Positions 16,410 to 23,379 of a DNA stretch of 48,150 bases are shown one piece after another. The number at the start of each line of letters is the position of its first letter. Position 1 is the stretch's first letter. Where the stretch lies: NCBI GenBank assembly GCA_944385995.1, contig CALWZL010000009.1, forward strand, positions 1 through 48,150, given 5' to 3'. The DNA comes from an uncultured Faecalibacterium sp. GTDB lineage: Bacteria > Bacillota > Clostridia > Oscillospirales > Ruminococcaceae. The position numbers and the translations under genes were made by a program. The notes below the pieces were generated by a model. It was given only the letters and a program-made list of their open reading frames with translations. It had not been told where the DNA came from and ran no database searches.

Positions 16410-16456
16410 CATTTCACAGAGTTTGAGCGCCGGGAGGCGCACAGGGAGAAACAACA

Positions 16457-17290
16457 ATGGCATTGGAACGGATTCAGAAGATTATGAGCGAGCAGGGGCT
16501 GTGCTCCCGCCGCGCCGCCGAACAGATCATCGCCGAGGGCCGGGTCAAGGTGAACGGCCGTGTGGCCAGCGTGGGGGACAAGATGGACCCCGACCGGGAT
16601 GTCCTCCACGTGGACGATGAGCGGATTTATATTGATAAGGAGCAGAAGCTGTACTATCTGGCCCTCTACAAGCCCCGGGGCTACGTCACCACCGCCAGCG
16701 ACGAGCTGGGCCGCAAGACGGTGATGGACCTGGTGGCGGACATTCCGGCCCGGCTGTACCCGGTGGGCCGGCTGGACAAGGACAGCGAGGGCCTTTTGCT
16801 GATGACCAACGACGGCACCTTTGCCAACGCCATGATGCACCCCTCGGGGGGCATTTCCAAGCTGTACCGGGTGACGGTCCAGCCCCGGGCCGAGGAGAGC
16901 CAGATTCTCAAGCTCAGCTCGGGGGTGGTGCTGGACGACGGCACCAAGACCCTGCCCTGTACCATCAACGTGGTGGTGGACGAGCCGGGCCGCACCGTGA
17001 TGGAGATCACCCTGCGGGAGGGCAAGAACCGGGAGATCCGCCGGATGTGCGAGGCGGTGGGCCTGGAGGTGGTCCGCCTCAAGCGGAACGCCGAGGGCGT
17101 GGTCAAGCTGGGAATGCTCCAGCCGGGCAAATACCGGGAGCTGACCAAGCAGGAATTGACCGGCCTGCGGGCCGCCGCAGCCAAGGGCCGGGCCCAGACC
17201 CGGAGCGCCGCAGCCGCCGCCAAAGCCGCCCGGCACCGGACATCGGGGCCGGTGAAATCCAGAACTTCGGGCCCCAAACGCCGGGGATGA
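16457..17290 (+). CDS. rluB: Ribosomal large-subunit pseudouridine synthase, RsuA/RluB family
   Basis: A 277-residue enzyme converting a specific rRNA uridine to pseudouridine. An N-terminal S4 RNA-binding domain (MALERIQKIMSEQGLCSRRA) is followed by the catalytic motif GRLDKDSEGLLLMTNDG, in which the first Asp is the nucleophile, and by KNREIRRMCEAVG. A basic Ala-rich tail (about residues 240-277) may be disordered. RluB (U2605 of 23S rRNA) is the likely paralogue, but RluE or RluF type is not excluded. Confidence 0.9.
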   Translation: MALERIQKIMSEQGLCSRRAAEQIIAEGRVKVNGRVASVGDKMDPDRDVLHVDDERIYIDKEQKLYYLALYKPRGYVTTASDELGRKTVMDLVADIPARLYPVGRLDKDSEGLLLMTNDGTFANAMMHPSGGISKLYRVTVQPRAEESQILKLSSGVVLDDGTKTLPCTINVVVDEPGRTVMEITLREGKNREIRRMCEAVGLEVVRLKRNAEGVVKLGMLQPGKYRELTKQELTGLRAAAAKGRAQTRSAAAAAKAARHRTSGPVKSRTSGPKRRG

Positions 17291-17334
17291 GGGGAGACAT
17301 TCCCTCCAAAGACGGAGAAATGGCACAAAAGTAC

Positions 17335-17363
17335 TTGTGAAGAAGCTGACAAAATAGTATAAT
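17335..17363 (+). promoter_or_regulatory. SigA promoter of the carboxyltransferase operon
   Basis: TTGTGA (17335-17340), 17 nt, TATAAT (17358-17363, consensus). The leader before the ATG at 17427 is about 57 nt. Confidence 0.85.
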
Positions 17364-17426
17364 AAGGGCAATTATGAAAGATATGGCGGCGTTGTGCCGC
17401 CCCGAGGGAAGCAGGGAGGTCCGATC

Positions 17427-18746
17427 ATGGCTTCAAAGATCAACCAAAAAGAGATTTTTGCCCGGTTTTATGACGACGGCGTTTGCACGGCTCTGTTTGA
17501 GCAGGGCGCAGTGAGCGCCGCCTTTGGCTGCGCGGCCGGCCAGCAGGTCTATACCGTTTGGCAGAACGGCGAGGCGCTGGGTGCAAAGGACGTGGACCGG
17601 ATGGTCCGTCTGCTGGACCTGGCGGCCGAGACCGGCTGCCCGGTGGTGACGTTCTATCAGTCGGCAGGCGCCAGGCTGGCCGAGGGTCTGGACGCCCTGA
17701 CTGCCAGCGCCAGGCTGAACGCAGCCATCGCCAAAGTTTCGGGCGTCATCCCGCAGGTGGCCGTGGTTCTGGGCGTCTGCGGCGGTACCAGCGCTTTGGC
17801 CGCCGCCAATGCGGATATCTGCATCATGGCCGAGGGGGCCGAGCTGTTCTTCACGCCGCCCTTCACTTCGGCCGCCAAGGGCGATAAGGTGGAGGGCGCC
17901 GGCACCGCTGCCGCCGCCGCCAAAGCCGGCGTAGCCGCCATCGTGGCGCCCGACGCCGCCGAGGCCGCCGCCAAGGCCGCCCGGATTGTGGGCCTGCTGC
18001 CCTCCAACAACCTGGCCGGCCCCGCCTGCTTTGACTTCGAGGCCCCGGCCGCCGCCTTCCAGGCCGGCCAGACCCCCGAAAAGGCCGCCGGTGCCCTGGT
18101 GGATGCCGGCAGCGCCGTGGAGCTGTACGCCGGCTTCGGCAAGAACGTCTATACCGCCCTGGCCACCATCGCCGGCGAGGCGGTGGGCATTGTGGCCGCC
18201 GGCGAAACGCTCTGCCACAACTGCGCTTCCAAGGCGTCCCGCTTTGTCCGCCTGTGCGATGCCTTCAGCATCCCGGTGGTGACGGTGGTGGACACCGAGG
18301 GCTTTGTCCCCAGCGCTGCCGACGACATCGCCGGCGGGATGCGGGAGGCTGCCCGCCTGTCCGCTACTTATGCCGACGCCACCACCGCCCGGGTCTGCCT
18401 GCTGGCCGGCAAGGCGGTAGGTCCCGTCTATACCGCTCTGGCCGCCGCCGACCTCAAGATTGCGGTGGATGGCTGCCTGGTCAGCCCGCTGGAGCCTTCG
18501 GCCGCCGTCTCGGTCCTGTATAAGGAAGAGCTGGACGCCTCGGACAGCATCCCCGCCGCCACCCGGGCCAAGGCTGCCGCCTACGCCAAAGAGGTGTGCA
18601 GCGCCAAAGCCGCTGTGGCTGCCGGCGCCGCCGATATGGAGTGCGCCCCCGCCGGCGCCCGTTCGGCCGTGGTGGCTGCCCTGGATGTCCTGCGGACCAA
18701 GCGCGCCTCCCGCCTGCCCAAGAAGCACGGCAACATGGCGCTGTAA
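17427..18746 (+). CDS. Carboxyl transferase domain protein (divergent MmdA/12S type)
   Basis: A 439-residue protein with two crotonase-like carboxyltransferase halves. The first half has TFYQSAGARLAEGLDAL and SGVIPQVAVVLGVCGG, clear relatives of the acyl-CoA-side motifs in MmdA and the 12S transcarboxylase subunit. The second has RFVRLCDAFSIPVVTVVDTEGF, but the usual Gly-rich KAYGGAY is KAVGPVY. It is shorter than MmdA (about 510-520). Very Ala-rich segments occur in between. The ATG 17427 has GGAGGT; the upstream Met at 17394 does not. With the biotin carrier and the OadA-like subunit it should move a carboxyl group between an acyl-CoA-like substrate and biotin. The substrate is uncertain. 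Confidence 0.8.
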   Translation: MASKINQKEIFARFYDDGVCTALFEQGAVSAAFGCAAGQQVYTVWQNGEALGAKDVDRMVRLLDLAAETGCPVVTFYQSAGARLAEGLDALTASARLNAAIAKVSGVIPQVAVVLGVCGGTSALAAANADICIMAEGAELFFTPPFTSAAKGDKVEGAGTAAAAAKAGVAAIVAPDAAEAAAKAARIVGLLPSNNLAGPACFDFEAPAAAFQAGQTPEKAAGALVDAGSAVELYAGFGKNVYTALATIAGEAVGIVAAGETLCHNCASKASRFVRLCDAFSIPVVTVVDTEGFVPSAADDIAGGMREAARLSATYADATTARVCLLAGKAVGPVYTALAAADLKIAVDGCLVSPLEPSAAVSVLYKEELDASDSIPAATRAKAAAYAKEVCSAKAAVAAGAADMECAPAGARSAVVAALDVLRTKRASRLPKKHGNMAL

Positions 18747-18787
18747 CCGACGTATATAAGAGCTGAATTTTCAGGAGGGTTATTTCG

Positions 18788-19189
18788 ATGAAGTACTATA
18801 CCATTACCGTCAATGGCGTCGCATACAGTGTCACGGTGGAGGAGACTGCCGCCGGCGCTGCCCCTGTTCCGGCCCCGGCTCCGGCTCCTGCCGCAGCCCC
18901 CGCCCCGGCCCCGGCTGCCGCACCGGCCCCCGCCGCTGCTCCTGCGCCCGCTGCCGCTCCGGCCGGCCCCGCTGGCGCCGTGTCGGTCAAGGCCCCCATG
19001 CCCGGCAACATCCTGGATACCAAGGTCAAGCCCGGTGACGCCGTCAAGGCCGGCGATACCCTGGTGATTCTGGAAGCCATGAAGATGGAGAACGAGATTG
19101 TGGCGCCCCAGGACGGCACCGTGGCCACCGTGGATGTCAAGCGCGGCGACGTGGTCAACTCGGGCGACATGCTGGTGACGCTGAACTGA
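18788..19189 (+). CDS. Biotin carrier protein of a carboxyltransferase/decarboxylase
   Basis: A 133-residue protein. Residues 1-20 form a short beta-rich start (MKYYTITVNGVAYSVTV). Residues about 22-62 are a flexible Ala-Pro linker of repeated APAPA units. Residues 63-133 are a biotinyl domain with EAMKMENEI in which Lys99 is the biotin site. The layout and length match the gamma/1.3S subunits of glutaconyl-CoA decarboxylase and transcarboxylase. It has a GGAGGG ribosome site and lies 41 nt after the carboxyltransferase gene. Confidence 0.95.
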   Translation: MKYYTITVNGVAYSVTVEETAAGAAPVPAPAPAPAAAPAPAPAAAPAPAAAPAPAAAPAGPAGAVSVKAPMPGNILDTKVKPGDAVKAGDTLVILEAMKMENEIVAPQDGTVATVDVKRGDVVNSGDMLVTLN

Positions 19190-19207
19190 TAGGGGAGGGT
19201 GAAAACT

Positions 19208-20611
19208 ATGGCGAAAAAGCCGATCAAAGTCACCGAGGTGGTCCTGCGCGACGCGCACCAGTCCCTGCTGGCCACCCGGATGACCATGGACGAGATGCGT
19301 CCCATCCTGCCCGAAATGGACAAGATCAATTATTTTTCGGTGGAGTGCTGGGGCGGCGCCACCTTCGACAGCTGCATCCGGTTTTTGGATGAGGACCCCT
19401 GGGAGCGGCTGCGGATTCTCCGCAAAGAGCTGCCCCACCAGAAGCTGCAAATGCTGTTCCGCGGTCAGAACATGCTGGGCTACCGCCCCTACGCCGACGA
19501 CGCAGTGGAGTACTTTGTCCAGAAGTCGGTGGCCAACGGCATCGACGTGATCCGCATCTTTGACGCGCTGAACGACCCCCGCAACCTCCAGACCGCCATC
19601 AAGGCCGCCAACAAGGAGGGCGCCCACGTTCAGGGCTGCATCAGCTACACCCTGAGCCCCGTCCACACCAACGAGGCCTTTGCCAAGTACGCCAAGACCC
19701 TGGAGGAGATGGGCGCCAACTCCATCTGCATCAAGGATATGGCCGGCCTGCTGACCCCCTTCACCTGCGCCGAGCTGGTCAAGGAGCTGAAGGCCACCGT
19801 CAAGATTCCGGTGGACATCCACAGCCACTACACCGCCGGCCTGGCCTCCATGTCCATCATCAAGGGCATCGAGGCGGGCGCTGACATTGTGGATACCGCC
19901 ATGAGCCCCCTGGCCCTGGGCACCAGCCACATGCCCACCGAGAGCCTGGTGGCCGCCCTGAAGGGCACCGACTACGACACCGGCCTGGACCTGAACCAGC
20001 TGAACGTGGTCCGTGCCTATTTTGCAAAGCTGCGCGAAAAGTACATCGCCAACGGCCAGATCAGCCCCAAGAGCCTGGGCGTGGACGCCAACACCCTGAT
20101 TTACCAGGTGCCGGGCGGCATGTTCTCCAATATGCTCAAGCAGCTGAAGGACGCCGGCAAGGAAGACAAGCTGGATGAGGTGCTGGCCGAGATTCCCCGT
20201 GTCCGCGAGGACGCCGGTTATCCGCCGCTGGTCACCCCCACCAGCCAGATCGTGGGCACCCAGGCGGTGTTCAACGTGATTCTGGGCGAGCGGTACAAGA
20301 TGGTGACCAAGGAGTTCAAGGGCCTGGTCCACGGCGACTACGGCAAGACCCCGGCCCCCATTTCGGCCGAGTTCACCAAGAAGATCCTGGGCGACGACCA
20401 GCCCATCACCTGCCGCTTTGCCGATACCCTGGAGCCCGAGATGGACAAACTGAAGGCCGAGGCCGCCAAGTGGTCCATCCAGGAGGAGGACGCCCTGACC
20501 TACGCCATGTTCCCGCAGGTGGCGCCCAAGTTCTTTGAAAAGCGGAATGCCAAGCTCCAGGGCGTGGATGCCGATCACGCCGACTACGTCAACAAGTCGC
20601 ACCCGGTCTAA
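19208..20611 (+). CDS. oadA: OadA/5S-type carboxyltransferase subunit without biotin domain
   Basis: A 467-residue TIM-barrel carboxyltransferase of the oxaloacetate decarboxylase alpha, pyruvate carboxylase B and transcarboxylase 5S family. Hallmarks are the N-terminal EVVLRDAHQSLLATRM (metal-ligand Asp), the carbamylated-Lys region ICIKDMAGLLTP and the metal-binding DIHSHYTAG. The conserved C-terminal PxxD domain is present, but the biotinyl domain is absent and is supplied by the preceding gene. A GTG at 19199 is in frame, but the ATG 19208 has ideal spacing from GGGGAGG and is chosen. The reaction should be oxaloacetate/pyruvate carboxyl exchange with biotin. No OadB/GcdB pump follows. 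Repeat element AC begins 6 nt after the stop. Confidence 0.9.
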   Translation: MAKKPIKVTEVVLRDAHQSLLATRMTMDEMRPILPEMDKINYFSVECWGGATFDSCIRFLDEDPWERLRILRKELPHQKLQMLFRGQNMLGYRPYADDAVEYFVQKSVANGIDVIRIFDALNDPRNLQTAIKAANKEGAHVQGCISYTLSPVHTNEAFAKYAKTLEEMGANSICIKDMAGLLTPFTCAELVKELKATVKIPVDIHSHYTAGLASMSIIKGIEAGADIVDTAMSPLALGTSHMPTESLVAALKGTDYDTGLDLNQLNVVRAYFAKLREKYIANGQISPKSLGVDANTLIYQVPGGMFSNMLKQLKDAGKEDKLDEVLAEIPRVREDAGYPPLVTPTSQIVGTQAVFNVILGERYKMVTKEFKGLVHGDYGKTPAPISAEFTKKILGDDQPITCRFADTLEPEMDKLKAEAAKWSIQEEDALTYAMFPQVAPKFFEKRNAKLQGVDADHADYVNKSHPV

Positions 20612-20617
20612 ACGAAT

Positions 20618-20791
20618 CTAGGGGGAACCCATTTCTGCCTGCATGCGCAGGTCAGAAATTCCTTCCCCCTAGTATCCCCCTGGGGACAAAATTTCCCGGC
20701 GAACCGCGCACGAGGCCTTTGGCCTCGCACACTCCCGCCGGAAAATTTCCCTGTCGGTGTCCGGCCTCAGGCACATGTCCTTCAGCCGGAC
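20618..20791 (+). repeat. Structured repeat element AC, copy 1 (3' of oadA)
   Basis: This is the first of three copies. Part A is a long hairpin with CTAGGGGGAA (20618-20627) against TTCCCCCTAG (20663-20672), plus inner stems ATTTCTG/CAGAAAT and CCTGC/GCAGG. Part C has a 13-bp stem (20689-20701 with 20736-20748, one mismatch) enclosing an AACCGCGCAC...CTCGCACACTC loop that has its own GGCC/GGCC hairpin. It then has a 7-bp stem GTCCGGC/GCCGGAC (20759-20765 with 20785-20791) with GCACATGTC in the loop. It begins 6 nt after the oadA stop. Confidence 0.85.
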
Positions 20792-21062
20792 GGATTAAAA
20801 TGGGGCCCGCAGGGAAGGGGAGGCAGGCCGGTTTGGTCTGTGTCGCCCCACGCTGGAAACAACCAGCTGCCCGCTAAAGCGGGCATATGGTACGAATCGG
20901 AGCGGCGGGCAAAAGCCGTTAAGAAAAACACCCGTGCCGCCGTTTGAGGCGCTGTAAGTTTCCACGGGCCAGGCATGACAGTGTTTTTTAGGCTTTTGAA
21001 CGACGCGACTTCCCTGTCTGGGTCCAGGGTTCAGACCCTGGTCGTTAGGGAGGGTAGGGAGT

Positions 21063-21111
21063 CCAGAGGGCCTAGGGAGGGGGAGTCGAAACCCCCTCCC
21101 TGGCCCTCTGG
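21063..21111 (+). other. Long GC-rich hairpin of unknown role
   Basis: CCAGAGGGCC (21063-21072) pairs with GGCCCTCTGG (21102-21111), and GGGAGGGGG (21075-21083) pairs with CCCCCTCCC (21092-21100), with only TA/T unpaired and an 8-nt loop. About 19 base pairs, too long and without a T tract for a normal terminator. Confidence 0.6.
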
Positions 21112-21207
21112 GCCCAGCGCAGCGAACAAAAGCGAAAAGAAATAGAGTGTGTAAAGGCAGCGCGGTACACTTGTCCCACTTGCCAAAACCCGGGAGGTGA
21201 CCCGTCC

Positions 21208-21420
21208 ATGTGGTTTTCAAAAAAGAAGGAACCCCGGGCTTATGATCTGACCCGCTGGAAACCAGTGATCCGGTGCAGCATCTGTACCGGGGAGCAGGCG
21301 GCGGGCTTCCGGGAGATCGCCACCGGGCGGTTTGAGGAAGTGATGCTGATCCGGGGCGATGCGGATCTGGAGCGCTTCAAAAGACAGTACGGCCTTGAGA
21401 CCGTCGCCAAAGAGTATTGA
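21208..21420 (+). CDS. Conserved small protein of unknown function (70 aa)
   Basis: A 70-residue protein beginning MWFSKKKEPRAYDLTRWKPV, with IRCSICTGEQAAGF and FEEVMLIRGDADLERFKRQYG. Similar tiny proteins are widespread in Clostridia. From memory, automatic pipelines sometimes label them aspartate dehydrogenase, which the size makes impossible. The two Cys (CSIC) could bind metal but are not conserved in all relatives I recall. The ATG has a GGGAGGTG site 8 nt away, and a terminator follows the stop by 3 nt. Confidence 0.85.
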   Translation: MWFSKKKEPRAYDLTRWKPVIRCSICTGEQAAGFREIATGRFEEVMLIRGDADLERFKRQYGLETVAKEY

Positions 21421-21423
21421 GTC

Positions 21424-21466
21424 CAGCCGGGCAGAGGGGAAACCCTTTGTCCGGCTGTTGTTTTTT
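21424..21466 (+). terminator. Terminator after the 70-aa gene
   Basis: CAGCCGG-CA-GGG pairs with CCC-TG-CCGGCTG around a GAAA loop, followed by a run of six T (21461-21466). It lies 4 nt after the stop codon. Confidence 0.93.
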
Positions 21467-21507
21467 GTGACAAGAGGGTGTGAAAGGCGAATTTTTCGCC
21501 GGTTCCC

Positions 21508-21536
21508 TTGCAAAAAAGGCATCAGAATAGTAAAAT
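21508..21536 (+). promoter_or_regulatory. SigA promoter of the yicC-remA-gmk-priA string
   Basis: TTGCAA (21508-21513), 17 nt, TAAAAT (21531-21536). A palindrome CCATAT-N8-ATATGG (21541-21560) begins at the expected start site and could bind a regulator. Confidence 0.75.
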
Positions 21537-21629
21537 GGTACCATATGTATCGTAATATGGGGCACTAGGCTCCCAAGGCGGATATATATACGGAAATGAT
21601 CTGGCAAGAATGAAAAGGGAAGAGAGAAT

Positions 21630-22508
21630 ATGATCTATAGTATGACGGGGTATGGCCGTGCCAGTGCGGTGCGGGACGGCCGGGAGATCACGGTGGAGCT
21701 GCGGAGCGTGAATGCGCGGTATTTTGAGTACAGTTCCCGGATTCCCCGGAGCTGTGCCTTTCTGGACAGCCGTCTCAAGACGCTGCTGAACAGCCGGATT
21801 GCCCGGGGCAAGGTGGAACTGAGCCTGACGGTCCAGAACACCGAGGCTTCGGACACGGCGGTGACGGTGGACATGAATCTGGCCCGCAGTTATCAGCAGG
21901 CGCTGCGGAATATGTCGGAGGAGCTGGGCATCAAAAACGACGTGACGGCGGGTCTGCTGGCCCGGTTTCCCGACGTGCTGACCACCCGGCAGGCCCAGGT
22001 GGACGAGGACCAGCTGTGGAACGACGTGTCGGACGTGGCGGCCCAGGCGCTGGAGAACTTCATCGAGATGCGGGGGATTGAAGGCGAGAAGATGCTGGCC
22101 GACATCACCGCCCGTCTGGATACGGTGGAGGACTGCGTGGGCAAAATCGAGGCCCTCAGCGCCGGCCGGGTGGAGAAATACACCCAGCGGCTGTATGAGC
22201 GGCTCAAGGTCATCCTGGAGGACCGCTCCATCGACGACGCCCGGGTTCTGACCGAGGCGGCCATCTTCGGGGACAAGACGGCGGTGGACGAGGAGACGGT
22301 GCGCCTGCGCAGCCACATCGCCCAGTACCGGGAGATTCTGGGCAGCGGGCAGCCGGTGGGCCGGAAGCTGGACTTTTTGACCCAGGAGCTGAACCGGGAG
22401 TCCAACACCATCGGCTCCAAGTGCCAGGACCTGGACATCACCCGGATTGTGGTGGACATGAAGGCCGAGATCGAGAAGATCCGCGAGCAGATTCAGAATC
22501 TGGAGTAA
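21630..22508 (+). CDS. yicC: YicC/YloC family endoribonuclease
   Basis: A 292-residue protein with the family opening MIYSMTGYGRASAVRDGREI, the N-terminal YicC domain (about 1-155) and the C-terminal DUF1732 domain ending DLDITRIVVDMKAEIEKIREQIQNLE in a helical tail. GRKLDFLTQELNRESNTIGSK is the most conserved stretch. YicC-family proteins have been shown to act as endoribonucleases on RNA. It heads the same gene string as yloC in Bacillus. Confidence 0.95.
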   Translation: MIYSMTGYGRASAVRDGREITVELRSVNARYFEYSSRIPRSCAFLDSRLKTLLNSRIARGKVELSLTVQNTEASDTAVTVDMNLARSYQQALRNMSEELGIKNDVTAGLLARFPDVLTTRQAQVDEDQLWNDVSDVAAQALENFIEMRGIEGEKMLADITARLDTVEDCVGKIEALSAGRVEKYTQRLYERLKVILEDRSIDDARVLTEAAIFGDKTAVDEETVRLRSHIAQYREILGSGQPVGRKLDFLTQELNRESNTIGSKCQDLDITRIVVDMKAEIEKIREQIQNLE

Positions 22509-22523
22509 ACAGGGTTTGCAGGT

Positions 22524-22784
22524 ATGAAACTCATCAACATCGGGTTTGGAAATATGGTCAGCGCCGAGCGGCTGGTGGCTGTGGTCAGCCCCGATTCGGC
22601 CCCCATCAAACGGATGGTGAAGGAGGCCCGGGAACAGGGCCGGCTGATCGATGCGTCCTATGGGCGGAGCACGCGGGCGGTCCTGATTATGGATTCGGAC
22701 CATGTGATTTTGTCGGCGCTGCAGCCCGAGACGGTGGCCAACCGTGCAGGCAGTCCGTCGGAAGGAAAAGGGGAGGAAGTTTAA
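22524..22784 (+). CDS. remA: Extracellular matrix regulator RemA family (DUF370)
   Basis: An 86-residue protein with [20 protein letters not shown] at the start and [27 protein letters not shown], which is the DUF370/RemA family. RemA in Bacillus is an oligomeric DNA-binding activator of biofilm matrix and osmoprotection genes. In other Clostridia the role is less clear. The position between yicC and gmk is the conserved one. It abuts gmk directly. Confidence 0.94.
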   Translation: MKLINIGFGNMVSAERLVAVVSPDSAPIKRMVKEAREQGRLIDASYGRSTRAVLIMDSDHVILSALQPETVANRAGSPSEGKGEEV

Positions 22785-23357
22785 ATGAAAGGCGAAAAAT
22801 ATCTCTTTGTGGTGTCGGGCCCTTCGGGCGTGGGCAAGGACAGCGTGATGACCAAGCTCCGTGCCGCCCATCCTGAGATCGAAAAGACGGTGTCGGCCAC
22901 CACCCGGGCCCCCCGGGCCGGGGAGGCCGAAGGGGTCAACTACTACTACCGCACCGAGGAGGAGTTCCGCCGGATGGTGGAAGCGGGGGAGATTCTGGAG
23001 AGCAACTGCTTCAATCACCACTACTACGGCACCCTGAAGTCCGAAGTGGAAAAACGGATGGCGGCGGGAAAGATGGTCTTGCTGAACATTGACATTCACG
23101 GTGCGGCCAACATCAAGTGGCTGTATCCGGGTTCCACCGTCATTTTCCTGCTGCCCCCTTCCTGGGAGGTGCTGGAACAGCGGCTGCGGGGCCGGGGCAC
23201 CGACAGCGAAGCCGACGTGGCCAACCGCCTGGCCATTGCCAGAGAGGAGCTGGGCCACGCCGGGGAATTTGATGCCTGGATTGTCAACCGGGACCTGGAC
23301 CAGGCGGCGGCGGAACTGTACGCCGAGATGGTCCGGCGGGCCGGCCAGCCGGAATAA
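22785..23357 (+). CDS. gmk: Guanylate kinase
   Basis: A 190-residue enzyme phosphorylating GMP to GDP with ATP. The P-loop is SGPSGVGKDS, with Asp where many relatives have Gly before Ser/Thr. The GMP-binding region has TTRAPRAGEAEGVNYYYRTEE, and the lid region follows. rpoZ (omega subunit) and coaBC, which usually follow gmk, are absent; the next gene is priA after 22 nt. Confidence 0.96.
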   Translation: MKGEKYLFVVSGPSGVGKDSVMTKLRAAHPEIEKTVSATTRAPRAGEAEGVNYYYRTEEEFRRMVEAGEILESNCFNHHYYGTLKSEVEKRMAAGKMVLLNIDIHGAANIKWLYPGSTVIFLLPPSWEVLEQRLRGRGTDSEADVANRLAIAREELGHAGEFDAWIVNRDLDQAAAELYAEMVRRAGQPE

Positions 23358-23379
23358 ACGAGACAAAGGAGCGGGTTGA

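Larger units (their letters stand above)
20612..21207 (+). other. Long non-coding region with structured elements
   Basis: These 596 nt hold no supported protein gene; small open frames on the minus strand lack ribosome sites and family resemblance. It begins with repeat element AC copy 1 (20618-20791). It then has an inverted repeat TGGGGC/GCCCCA (20800-20850), a hairpin GCTGG/CCAGC (20852-20867), a perfect 8-bp hairpin TGCCCGCT/AGCGGGCA (20868-20885), a CCCGTG/CACGGG pairing (20931-20968) and two strong hairpins at 21021-21042 and 21063-21111. I do not recognise tmRNA, 6S RNA, RNase P or SRP RNA in it. Confidence 0.6.

Noticed and set aside
19199-19207. GTG start of oadA at 19199
   Set aside because: It overlaps the ribosome site GGGGAGG. 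The ATG at 19208 has proper spacing.
20618-20672. Part A hairpin of the repeat as a plain Rho-independent terminator
   Set aside because: There is no T tract after the stem, and the conserved structured part C follows, so termination alone does not explain it.
20795-21220. A 141-codon minus-strand frame in the non-coding region
   Set aside because: It crosses several perfect hairpins, has no ribosome binding site and resembles no family.
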